Assembly (NCBI GenBank): GCA_022798855.1 | Contig: JAAWNI010000031.1 | Location: forward strand, 1 to 14,163 | Direction: 5' to 3' | Source: Lawsonibacter sp. | GTDB taxonomy: Bacteria > Bacillota > Clostridia > Oscillospirales > Oscillospiraceae | Length of the DNA: 14,163 nucleotides | Shown: positions 1 to 8,140 of the stretch, one piece after another | How positions within the stretch are numbered: the stretch's first letter is position 1 | Layout of the letters: every line of letters begins with the position of its first letter | Translations under genes and position numbers: made by a program | The notes under the pieces: model-generated | The model's database searches: none | The model's input: the letters and a program-made list of their open reading frames with translations, nothing else | Told to the model about the DNA's origin: nothing

Positions 1-138
1 ATCTTGAAATCCACAAAGGATTCCTGCGATTTTTTGCCTTGCTGGGCGGCAAAATCTCTCGTTCACCCGGCATTTTCGCTTATGAATACCGGTTCTAAGG
101 CTCGTTTGAGACATGTCAAAACGCCGCCTGAATCAAAC
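1..138. other. Left-edge stretch without a recognisable gene
   Basis: No convincing coding region is visible. Frame 1 is open from the edge to a stop at 175-177, but it runs through the terminator hairpin, so I do not call it. Frame 3 is open from the edge to a TAA at 96-98 and could be the last 31 codons of an upstream gene, though the residues match nothing I recognise. A loose inverted repeat (CGTTTGA at 103-109, TCAAACG at 133-139) surrounds a GACATGTC palindrome and might be an operator or the foot of the following terminator. Base composition is closer to neutral than in the genes to the right. Confidence 0.3.
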
Positions 139-173
139 GCCCCCGCCCTCCGGCGGGGGCAAAAAATTTTTTT
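139..173 (+). terminator. Intrinsic terminator of an upstream plus-strand gene
   Basis: A perfect 9-bp GC stem (GCCCCCGCC at 139-147, GGCGGGGGC at 152-160) with a 4-base loop is followed by six A and then seven T. On the plus strand this gives a strong hairpin and a U-run, the U-run being slightly displaced by the A-run. It probably ends a transcript entering from the left and insulates the dgt-dnaG-rpoD block. The AT-rich stretch behind it (174-250) is the likely site of the dgt promoter: a TATAAA lies at 206-211, but no good -35 is in register. Confidence 0.75.
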
Positions 174-264
174 CTAAAAAAAGAGGAATTTGGGGAGATA
201 TTTCGTATAAATAATCGTAACCAGAATAACGCCGCGATAACGCTGCGAAAAGGAGGGGGCGTCT

Positions 265-1269
265 ATGACGCTGCGGGAGCAGATACAGGCGCGGGAGGAA
301 GCCATGCTGTCCCCACAGGCCTGCAAATCGTCCCAGAGCCGGGGCCGGGCCCGTCCGGAGGAGGAGTGCGCCATCCGCACCGCCTTCCAGCGGGACACCG
401 ACCGCATTGTCTACTCCAAGGCCTTCCGGCGCTTGAAGCACAAGACGCAGGTTTTCCTCCAGCCGGAGGGGGACCACTACCGCACCCGGATGACCCACAC
501 CCTGGAAGTCTCCCGCATAGCCCGCACTATGGCCAGGGCCCTGTCGCTGAACGAGGACCTCACGGAAGCCATCGCCCTGGGCCACGACCTGGGCCACACC
601 CCTTTTGGCCACGCGGGGGAGCGGCTGCTGGACGAGGTGATGCCCGGGGGGTTTGCCCACTACAAGCAGTCGGTCCGGGTGGTGGAGCGGCTGGAGAAGG
701 GCGGCGAGGGGCTGAACCTGACTTGGGAGGTGCGCAACGGCATTGCCTGCCACACCAAGGGGGCGCCCGCCGCCACGCTGGAGGGCCAGCTGGTGCGGCT
801 GGCGGACCACATCGCTTACATCAACCACGATATAGAGGACGCCCTCCGGGGCGGGGTCATCTACCCCATGGAGATCCCCGTGGACGCCGCCGACGTGCTG
901 GGCTTTACCCACAGCCAGCGGATCGACACCCTGGTCACCGATGCCATAGAGTCCAGCCGGGGCCAGGAGGAGGTCAGGCAGTCCCCACGGGTGGGGGAGG
1001 CCATGCTGGCCTTGAAGGAGTTCATGTTTGACAACGTGTACACCAACCCCATGGCGAAGGGGGAGGAGGGCAAAGCGCAAGACATGCTCCGCCGTCTTTT
1101 TGAATACTATCAAAGGAACCCGGACTGCCTGCCCGGGGACTTCCAGGCCATCCGGGCGGAGGAGGGTGTGGACCGGGCGGTGTGCGACTACATCGCCGGC
1201 ATGACCGACCCCTTCGCCGTGGACCGGTTCCAGGAGCTGTTCATCCCCAAGGGGTGGACGGTGCTGTGA
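265..1269 (+). CDS. dgt: Deoxyguanosinetriphosphate triphosphohydrolase-like HD-domain protein
   Basis: This is a Dgt/SAMHD1-type dNTP triphosphohydrolase, a family that cleaves dNTP to deoxynucleoside plus triphosphate and so shapes the dNTP pool in the cytosol. The 334 residues match the short, Clostridia-type branch. The HD metal site is visible: H78 (in RMTHTLEVSRIA), the H107-D108 pair in GHDLGHTPFGHAGE with H111 and H116, and D181 in LADHIAYINHD. The N-terminal block RDTDRIVYSKAFRRLKHKTQVF (two parts, residues 44-64) is also typical. The ATG at 265 has an AGGAGG at 251-256, eight bases upstream. It lies just before dnaG and rpoD in the same direction, an order common in Clostridia. Substrate preference (dGTP or broad) cannot be read from sequence, so the symbol is by family. 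Confidence 0.95.
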   Translation: MTLREQIQAREEAMLSPQACKSSQSRGRARPEEECAIRTAFQRDTDRIVYSKAFRRLKHKTQVFLQPEGDHYRTRMTHTLEVSRIARTMARALSLNEDLTEAIALGHDLGHTPFGHAGERLLDEVMPGGFAHYKQSVRVVERLEKGGEGLNLTWEVRNGIACHTKGAPAATLEGQLVRLADHIAYINHDIEDALRGGVIYPMEIPVDAADVLGFTHSQRIDTLVTDAIESSRGQEEVRQSPRVGEAMLALKEFMFDNVYTNPMAKGEEGKAQDMLRRLFEYYQRNPDCLPGDFQAIRAEEGVDRAVCDYIAGMTDPFAVDRFQELFIPKGWTVL

Positions 1270-1275
1270 GCGCCC

Positions 1276-1301
1276 AAGGCCTCCCTCGGGAAGGGAGCCT
1301 T
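1276..1301 (+). terminator. Weak hairpin between dgt and dnaG (attenuator or processing site)
   Basis: AAGG-C-CTCCCT (1276-1286) pairs with AGGGAGCCTT (1292-1301) around a 5-base loop, giving a 10-bp stem with one bulged C, seven bases after the dgt stop. Only TATTTGGG follows, so there is no real U-run. It is more likely a partial terminator or an mRNA processing point than a full stop. Inside the 81-base gap a GATAAT at 1308-1313 could be a -10, but it lacks a recognisable -35. Confidence 0.4.
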
Positions 1302-1336
1302 ATTTGGGATAATATTCCCGCAAAACGGATACAAAT

Positions 1337-1353
1337 AGGGGGGAAAACCTTTG
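1337..1353 (+). promoter_or_regulatory. Ribosome binding site and TTG start codon of dnaG
   Basis: A G-rich Shine-Dalgarno (AGGGGGG, 1337-1343) sits seven bases before TTG at 1351. An in-frame TAG at 1336-1338 lies immediately upstream, so no earlier start is possible. The first in-frame ATG comes only after the zinc finger. A second TTG (codon 3, 1357) is the only close alternative. Translation of primase therefore begins with a weak start codon. Confidence 0.8.
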
Positions 1354-3107
1354 CCCTTGCCCGATCATTTTTTGGACGAGCTGTTGGCCCGGACCGACAT
1401 TTTGGACCTGGTGTCCGAGTCGGTGCGGCTGACCAAGAAGGGGGGCAGCTACTGGGGCTGCTGCCCGTTCCACAGCGAAAAGACCCCCTCCTTCCATGTA
1501 GTGCCCGACCGGCAGATGTACAAATGCTTCGGGTGCGGCAAGGGGGGCGGGGCCATCAACTATGTGATGGAGCTGGAAAACCTGCCCTTTAAAGACGCCG
1601 TGGCGGTGCTGGCCCAGCGGGCGGGGATGCAGATGCCGGAATTCGGCTCCTCGCCCGGGGCCAGGGAGCGCCGGGAGAAGCTGCTGGCCATCAACAAACA
1701 GGCGGCCCGGACCTTCCACCGCTGGCTCCACGGCCCGGAGGGGGCGGAGGGGCTGGCCTATCTCCAGCGGCGGGGGCTGTCCAGGCGGACCCTGACCAAT
1801 TTCGGCCTGGGCTTCGCCCCCAACGCCTGGGACCGGCTCATCGCCGAGCTGTCCGCCCAGGGCTATGACAAGCGGGACCTCCTCGATGCCGGGCTGGCCG
1901 TCAGCAATAAGGACGGCCGCATCTACGACCGCTTCCGCAACCGGGTGATGTTCCCCATCATCGACGTGCGGGGGAACGTGATCGGCTTTGGGGGCCGGGT
2001 GATGGACGACTCCACCCCCAAATACCTCAACTCCCCGGACACCCCGGTGTACAACAAAAGCCGCAACGTCTTCGCCCTGAACATCGCCAAGACCTCAAAG
2101 GCGGGGCGGGTGATCCTCACCGAGGGCTATATGGACACCATCGCCCTCCATCAGGCGGGGTTTGACAACGCGGTGGCCTCTCTGGGCACCGCCCTGACGG
2201 AGGAGCACGGCCAGCTGCTGGCCCGGCATTTTCAAGAGGCCGTCATCGCCTACGACGGCGACGGGGCCGGGGTGAAGGCGGCCCAGCGGGCCATCCCCAT
2301 TCTGGAGAAGGCGGGGATGAAGGTAAAGGTGCTGCGGATGGCGGGGGCCAAGGACCCGGACGAGTTTATCAAGGCCTATGGCCGCAGCGCCTTTGCCAAG
2401 CTGCTGGACCAGAGCGAGAACCAGGTGGACTACCGCCTGGCGCAGCTGCGGAAGAAATACGACCTGGCCGACGACGGCCAGAAGGTGGCCTTTCTCCAGG
2501 ACGCGGCCCAGCTGGTGTCCGCCCTGCCCAGCGCGGTGGAGCGGGAGATCTACGGGGGCCACGCCGCCCAGGCGGCGGGGGTCAGCGCCGACGCCATGAA
2601 GCTGGAGGTGGACCGGGCGCTGAAAGGCCGGCTGCGGAAGGCCAAGCGGCAGCAGGAGCGCCGGGACCTGGCTCCGGCCAGCCAGCTCCAGCCCAAGGCC
2701 CGCGCCCTGCGGTATGAGAACATCCGCTCGGCCCGGGCGGAGGAGGGCCTGCTCCGCCTGCTCATGCTGGACCCGGGCCTGGCGGGGCGGATGGAGGGCG
2801 TCACGGGGGCGGAGTTCTCCTCCCCGCTGCTGGGCCGGGCCTTCGACTGCCTGAGCGGCCGGGCGGCGGCGGGGCTGTCCACCCAGCTGGCCGCCCTGGC
2901 CGGGGAGTTCACCGGCGAGGAGATGGACCATCTGGCCCAGGTGGCCGCCCAGCCGGAGTCGGTGGCCAACAGCGGCCTGGCCATACCCAACTACATATCC
3001 GCCATCCGGATGGAGCGGGCCAAGCGGGACGCCATGTGCCAGGACGAGGCGCTGCTGGCGGCGCAGAAGAAATATCAACAGAAGAAAGCATATATGGAGG
3101 AGAAGCA

Positions 3108-3111
<4 letters not shown>
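1351..3111 (+). CDS. dnaG: DNA primase DnaG
   Basis: DnaG makes the RNA primers for DNA replication and works with the replicative helicase at the fork. The 586 residues fit the usual bacterial size. The N-terminal CHC2 zinc finger has C38, H41, C59 and C62 (CCPFHSEKTPSF and YKCFGCGKGG). The catalytic core follows, with RFRNRVMFPI (194-203), KYLNSPDTPVYNK (224-236) and the TOPRIM acidic motifs EGYMD (258-262), DGDGAG (302-307) and DPDEF (335-339). Residues from about 450 to 586 are helical and should be the helicase-binding C-terminal region. The start is TTG at 1351 because an in-frame stop lies directly upstream. The last codon and stop overlap the rpoD start (ATGA, 3108-3111), so the two genes are translationally coupled. 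Confidence 0.97.
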
Positions 3112-4421
<1,310 letters not shown>

Positions 4422-4429
4422 GCAGGAAG

Positions 4430-4575
4430 CGGACTGCCGCAATTTTTAGGGGCGCAGTTTTCGGGGCCCCCATGCGAGCCCAGCGCAGCGGGTCGCATGG
4501 GGAGAGACGGGGCAGCGAAATGAGCGAGCTTTCGCCAAAGGCGGAAGCGAGGAATATGGAGCTTGCCCCGTCGAC
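4430..4575. repeat. Hairpin-rich 146-base insert between the two rpoD-tail copies
   Basis: Two stacked structures are visible. CCCCATGCGA (4468-4477) pairs perfectly with TCGCATGGGG (4493-4502), and an inner CCC/GGG extends the stem. Next, GACGGGGCA (4506-4514) pairs perfectly with TGCCCCGTC (4564-4572) and encloses a smaller hairpin, CTTTCGCC (4529-4536) with GGCGGAAG (4540-4547), one G-T pair and an AAA loop. Nested hairpins without coding capacity are the pattern of small dispersed intergenic repeats (REP/MITE-like). Whether other copies exist in the genome cannot be seen here. Confidence 0.6.
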
Positions 4576-4629
4576 GCGCCACCCCTCCCGAAGCAAGAAG
4601 CTGAAGGACTTTTTGAACTGAGCAGGAAG
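4576..4629 (+). repeat. Direct repeat, copy 2: displaced copy of the rpoD 3' end
   Basis: This copy matches 4376-4429 at 53 of 54 positions, including the rpoD stop codon and 8 bases after it. It is not joined to any reading frame of a sigma factor, so it is a non-functional echo of the gene end. It flanks the 146-base insert as a long direct repeat. Confidence 0.95.
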
Positions 4630-4631
4630 TT

Positions 4632-4648
4632 TTTTTGAACTGAGTAGG
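4632..4648 (+). repeat. Direct repeat, copy 3: 17-base piece of the rpoD 3' end
   Basis: TTTTTGAACTGAGTAGG repeats the bases around the rpoD stop (4410-4426 and 4610-4626, where the 14th base is C) with one change. It lies three bases after copy 2 and runs into the left terminus of the following inverted-repeat element, so that element also abuts a copy of the rpoD stop region. Confidence 0.8.
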
Positions 4649-4722
4649 GCGGGACGACCCGGCCCGCCGTTGCAATACGGGGAAGGTCCACAAAGCGGCG
4701 CGCCGAGGTCGCCGCGCCCTAC
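4644..4722. mobile_element. 79-base MITE-like element with imperfect terminal inverted repeats
   Basis: The left end GTAGGGCGGGACGACC and the reverse complement of the right end, GTAGGGCGCGGCGACC, match at 14 of 16 positions, and similarity continues inwards (CGGCCCGCCG against CGGCGCGCCG with one extra base). Each terminus can also fold on itself (GGCGGG with CCCGCC on the left, GGCGCG with CGCGCC on the right). There is no coding capacity. The size and symmetry suit a miniature inverted-repeat element moved in trans, or a large bidirectional hairpin. Mobility is inference. Confidence 0.55.
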
Positions 4723-4763
4723 AGAACGGCCCATTTAGAAATACAGAAAGGAAGTAGATCGCC

Positions 4764-7700
4764 ATGACGGACGAGCAGAACAAAAAGCCGGAGTCCTTTG
4801 ACCAGGACTCTGTGATGATATACATTGACCCAAAGCTGATGAGCAGCCTGAACGATATGGCGGAAAAGAAGCAGGAGGACCTGAAAGCCCTCCAGTCGGC
4901 CGCCGAGGACGGCGACCTGGACGCCCAGTACCGGCTGGGCCGCAGCTACTACTACGGCGACGACGGCGCCCCCCAGGACGGGGAGCGGGCCTTCGAGTGG
5001 TTCAGCCGGGCGGCCGAGGGGGGCAGCATCGCGGGCCAACACTACCTGGGCCTGTGCTGGCTCCGGGGCATCGGCGTAGAGAAGGACATGGCCCGTGGGG
5101 CGGAGGTGCTGGCCGACGCGGCGGCGGAGGGCTATCCCCCCGCCCAGTGCGAGCTGGGGCTGTGCTATGAGCTGGGCCACGGGGTGGAGATGGACAAGGG
5201 CCGGGCGGCGGAGCTGTATCAGGAAGCCGCCGACCAGGACTACGCCCCCGCCCAGTGCAACCTGGGCTATTTCTACTACCAGGGCATCTACTTCGAGGAG
5301 AACAACGACATGGCGGCGGAGCTCTTTGCCAAGTCGGCCCAGCAGGGCTACCCCCGGGCCCAGGTGCTGATGGGGGAGTGCTTTGAGAACGGCTACGGCG
5401 TGGAGAAGGACGAAGCCAAGGCCATAGAGCTGTACCGGGCGGCCTATGAGCAGCACTACCCCGACGGGGCCTGCACCCTGGGCCTGTGCTACGAGTCTGG
5501 CATGGGTGTGGAGGAGGACAAGGCCCGGGCGGTGGAGCTGTACCGTGAAGCCGCCGAGCAGGACTTCCCGCCGGCCATGTGCAACCTGGGCTTCTGCTAC
5601 TACGTGGGCATCGGCGTGGAGGAGGACGCGGAAAAGGCGGCGGAGTGGTTCACCAAGGCCGCCGACCGGGAGGTCCCCCGGGCTATATTCCTGCTGGGGG
5701 AGTGCTACGACCGGGGCTTCGGCGTGGAGCAGAACTACGAAAGGGCGGTCAAGCTCTACCAGAGCGCCGCGGACAAGGAATATACCTCCGCCTACTGCTC
5801 GCTGGGCCTGTGCTACGAGTGGGGCCAGGGGGTGGAGAAGGACCTGGACAAGGCGCTGGAGCTGTACCGCCTGGCGGCGGATCGGGGAATGCCCCGGGCC
5901 CAGTGCAATCTGGGCTTCTGCTACTACCAGGGCATCGGGGTCGAGGAGGACAACGACGAAGCGGTGAAGTGGTTCACCCTGGCCGCCGACCAGGGCTATC
6001 CCCGGGCCCAGCAGATGCTGGGGGAGTGCTATGAAAACGGCTACGGGGTGGAGAAGGACGAGGGCAAGGCGGTGGAGCTGTACCGCCAGGCCCACGAAGC
6101 CGGCTACCCCTCCGCCACCTGCGCCTTGGGCCTGTGCTATGAGCTGGGCACCGGGGTGGAGCGGGACCTGGGCAGGGCGGTGGAGTTGTACCGCCAGGCC
6201 GCCGAGCGGGGGGACGTGCGGGCCCAGTGCAATCTGGGCTACTGCTGCTACCAGGGCATCGGGGTCGAGGAGGACAACGAGGAAGCGGCGAAGTGGTTTG
6301 CCCAGGCCGCTGAACAGGGCTACCCCCGGGCCCAGCAGCTTTTGGGGGAATGCTATGAGAACGGCTACGGCGTGGAAAAGGACATCTCTAAGGCCGTCCA
6401 GCTCTACCAGCAGGCCTGCGACAAACAGTTCGTGCCTGCCATGTGCGCCTTGGGCCTGTGCTATGAGCTGGGCCTGGGCCTGCCGGTGGACAAGGAACGG
6501 GCCAGGGAGCTCTACCTCCAGGCCGCCCAGCGGGGCTATCCCCGGGCCCAGTGCAATTTGGGCTTCTTTTACTACCACGGCATCGGCGTGGAGGAGGACA
6601 ACGACGAAGCGGTAAAGTGGTTTACCCAGGCCGCCGAACAGGGCTACCCCCGGGCCCAGCAGCTTCTGGGGGAGTGCTACGAGAACGGCTACGGGGTGGA
6701 GCAGGACGAAGCCAAGGCGGCGGAGCTGTACCAGCTGGCCCACCGGGCGGGCTACGTCCCCGCCACCTGCGCCCTGGGCACCTGCTATGAGTACGGCGAC
6801 GGCGTGGAGAAGGACCTGGACAAGGCGGTGGAGCTGTACCGCCAGGCGGCGGAAAAAGGGCTGGCCCGGGCCCAGTGCAACCTGGGCTACTGCTGCTACC
6901 GGGGCATCGGCGTGGAGGAGAACGACGATGAAGCGGCGGAGTGGTTCGCTAAGGCGGCGGAGCAGGGCTTCCCCCGGGCGCAGTGTCTGCTGGGGGAGTG
7001 CTATGAGAACGGCTACGGCGTGGAGCGGGATATCCACAAGGCGGCGGAGTGGTATCAGAAGGCGGCGGAGGAGCACTATCCCCCCGCCCAGTGCGCCCTG
7101 GGGCTGTGCTATGAGCTGGGCCTGGGGGTGCCGGAGGACAAAGACCGGGCCAGAGAGCTCTACCTCCAGGCCGCCCAGCGGGGCCACGCCAAGGCCCAGT
7201 GCAATTTGGGCTTTTTCTACTACCAGGGCATCAGCGTGGAGGAGGACAACGAAGAAGCCTTCCAGTGGTTCCAGCGCTCGGCGGACCAGGGCTACCCCCG
7301 GGCACAGTATCTGCTGGGGGAGTGCTATGAGAACGGCTACGGCGTGGAGGTGAACATCCACAGGGCGGTGGACCTGTACCGGAAGGCCGCCAATGGGGGC
7401 AGCGCCGGGGGCGCCTGCTCGCTGGGGCTGTGCTATGAGGTGGGCCACGGGGTGCCGGAGGACAAGGCCAAAGCGGTGGAGCTGTACCGCCGGGCGGCGG
7501 AGCAGGGCCTGCCCCGGGCCCAGTGCAACCTGGGCTACTGCTGCTATGAGGGCATTGGGACAGAGGTCGACTATGAACAGGCCTTCCACTGGTTCACGCA
7601 GGCGGCGGAGCAGGAAAACCCCCGGGGCCAGTGCATGCTGGGCCTGTGCTACGAGACGGGCCATGGCGTGGCGGAGGACAAGGTGAAAGCTGTGGAGTAC

Positions 7701-8096
7701 TACCAGCTGGCCGCCAGTAGCGGCAATGCCACCGCTATGTGCAATCTGGGCTACTGCTTCTACCAGGGCATCGGCGTGGAGGAAAATGACGAGGAAGCGG
7801 TGAAGTGGTTCCAAATGGCCGCCAGCCACGGCCACCCCCGGGCGCTGTTCTACATGGGCGAGTGCTATGAGGAGGGCAACGGCGTGGCGGTTGACCTGAA
7901 AAAGGCCAAAGACTACTACCAGCAGTCCGCGGCCAAGGGCTACCAGCTGGCCAAGGACGCCCTCCAGCGGCTGGAGGGGAGGCCCGCCGGCCCTTACGCC
8001 TACACCCCGCCGGAGGGCCCTAAGCCGGCCCCCCAGCCCCCCCGGGCGGAGAAGCCAAAGCGGGGCGGCCTGTTTGGGTTTTTCAAGAAAAAGTGA
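4764..8096 (+). CDS. Large cytosolic Sel1-like repeat protein (28 repeats)
   Basis: The 1110 residues comprise a 50-residue polar N-terminus, 28 Sel1-like repeats (residues 51-1059; 36 residues each, the first 37) and a 51-residue tail. Sel1 repeats are helix pairs that stack into a superhelical solenoid and usually act as protein-binding scaffolds. Each repeat shows the A-x-x-x-LG-x-x-Y-x-x-G-x-GV-x-x-D-x-x-x-A-x-x-x-[YF]-x-x-A-A pattern. The repeats alternate in three types, A (LGLCYELG, ELYRQAAE), B (CNLGYCCYQGIGVEEDN, KWF) and C (YPRAQ, LGECYENGYGVEKD), in strict A-B-C order over residues 124-879. I count 47 cysteines and see no signal peptide or transmembrane segment, so a reduced cytosolic location is likely. 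The tail is proline-rich and ends in GLFGFFKKK. The start is ATG 4764 with AAAGGAAG nine bases upstream. The partner and function are unknown. Confidence 0.95.
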   Translation: MTDEQNKKPESFDQDSVMIYIDPKLMSSLNDMAEKKQEDLKALQSAAEDGDLDAQYRLGRSYYYGDDGAPQDGERAFEWFSRAAEGGSIAGQHYLGLCWLRGIGVEKDMARGAEVLADAAAEGYPPAQCELGLCYELGHGVEMDKGRAAELYQEAADQDYAPAQCNLGYFYYQGIYFEENNDMAAELFAKSAQQGYPRAQVLMGECFENGYGVEKDEAKAIELYRAAYEQHYPDGACTLGLCYESGMGVEEDKARAVELYREAAEQDFPPAMCNLGFCYYVGIGVEEDAEKAAEWFTKAADREVPRAIFLLGECYDRGFGVEQNYERAVKLYQSAADKEYTSAYCSLGLCYEWGQGVEKDLDKALELYRLAADRGMPRAQCNLGFCYYQGIGVEEDNDEAVKWFTLAADQGYPRAQQMLGECYENGYGVEKDEGKAVELYRQAHEAGYPSATCALGLCYELGTGVERDLGRAVELYRQAAERGDVRAQCNLGYCCYQGIGVEEDNEEAAKWFAQAAEQGYPRAQQLLGECYENGYGVEKDISKAVQLYQQACDKQFVPAMCALGLCYELGLGLPVDKERARELYLQAAQRGYPRAQCNLGFFYYHGIGVEEDNDEAVKWFTQAAEQGYPRAQQLLGECYENGYGVEQDEAKAAELYQLAHRAGYVPATCALGTCYEYGDGVEKDLDKAVELYRQAAEKGLARAQCNLGYCCYRGIGVEENDDEAAEWFAKAAEQGFPRAQCLLGECYENGYGVERDIHKAAEWYQKAAEEHYPPAQCALGLCYELGLGVPEDKDRARELYLQAAQRGHAKAQCNLGFFYYQGISVEEDNEEAFQWFQRSADQGYPRAQYLLGECYENGYGVEVNIHRAVDLYRKAANGGSAGGACSLGLCYEVGHGVPEDKAKAVELYRRAAEQGLPRAQCNLGYCCYEGIGTEVDYEQAFHWFTQAAEQENPRGQCMLGLCYETGHGVAEDKVKAVEYYQLAASSGNATAMCNLGYCFYQGIGVEENDEEAVKWFQMAASHGHPRALFYMGECYEEGNGVAVDLKKAKDYYQQSAAKGYQLAKDALQRLEGRPAGPYAYTPPEGPKPAPQPPRAEKPKRGGLFGFFKKK
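4914..7940 (+). repeat. Coding tandem-repeat array with 108-bp and 324-bp periods
   Basis: The 28 Sel1 units give a basic 108-base period, and the A-B-C order gives a 324-base super-period that is clear also at nucleotide level. For example GGCTACGGCGTGGAG or GGCTACGGGGTGGAG recurs in the C units and CCCCGGGCCCAGTGCAA in the B units. Seven complete A-B-C triplets cover 5133-7400. The array starts with B and C units and ends A, B, a C/A hybrid (7617-7724), B, C. Such long similar repeats favour unequal crossing-over and are prone to assembly collapse. Confidence 0.9.
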
Positions 8097-8106
8097 TACA
8101 TAGGAA

Positions 8107-8139
8107 AAAGGAGGTTCCCCGGATGGGGAATCTCCTTTG
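8107..8139 (-). terminator. Intrinsic terminator of rnc, possibly bidirectional
   Basis: AAAGGAGGTTCCCC (8107-8120) pairs with GGGGAATCTCCTTT (8125-8138) over 14 bp with one G-T pair and a GGAT loop. Read on the minus strand it starts a few bases after the rnc stop and ends in TTTTTCC, a proper U-run. On the plus strand it follows the Sel1-gene stop by 10 bases, and the T-run there is only CCTTTGACTATTT, so termination in that direction is plausible but weaker. Confidence 0.85.
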
Positions 8140-8140
8140 A

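Larger units (their letters stand above)
4422..4763. other. 342-base intergenic region packed with repeats, no gene
   Basis: No credible coding region is present between rpoD and the Sel1-repeat gene. In order the region holds the last 8 bases of repeat copy 1, a hairpin-rich insert (4430-4575), a second copy of the rpoD tail (4576-4629), a short third copy (4632-4648), a 79-base inverted-repeat element (4644-4722) and the leader of the next gene, with AAAGGAAG at 4747-4754. I see no classical hairpin-plus-U-run terminator for rpoD and no consensus promoter for the Sel1 gene. One of the structured repeats may serve as terminator, or the Sel1 gene may be read from the rpoD transcript. Confidence 0.85.

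Noticed and set aside
103..139. Loose inverted repeat around GACATGTC as an SOS-type operator
   Set aside because: The half-sites do not match the Gram-positive LexA box (CGAAC-N4-GTTCG), and the symmetry is off by one base.
1..177. Frame open from the left edge to 177
   Set aside because: It reads through a perfect terminator hairpin and its AT tract, has no recognisable motif, and is short enough to occur by chance.
133..1113. A 326-codon open frame on the minus strand over dgt
   Set aside because: It lies opposite a clear HD-domain enzyme with all catalytic residues; the composition is typical of antisense GC-rich sequence, and it runs through the terminator at 139-173.
3036..3107. Upstream in-frame extension of rpoD
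   Set aside because: It lies inside the end of dnaG, whereas ATG 3108 has a good GGAGGAG at correct spacing and a normal sigma N-terminus.
4719..7835. A 1038-codon open frame on the minus strand, opposite the Sel1 gene
   Set aside because: It is a mirror of the repeats: GC-rich codons with the same 108-base period keep the antisense frame free of stops. Its residues (VLLHADALV, ALGPGVA) are only the complement of the Sel1 motif, and no ribosome binding site or family match is seen.
4914..7940. Regular repeats that could suggest a CRISPR-like or satellite array
   Set aside because: The 108-base period is in frame, conserved at protein level as Sel1 units, and has no spacer/repeat alternation.
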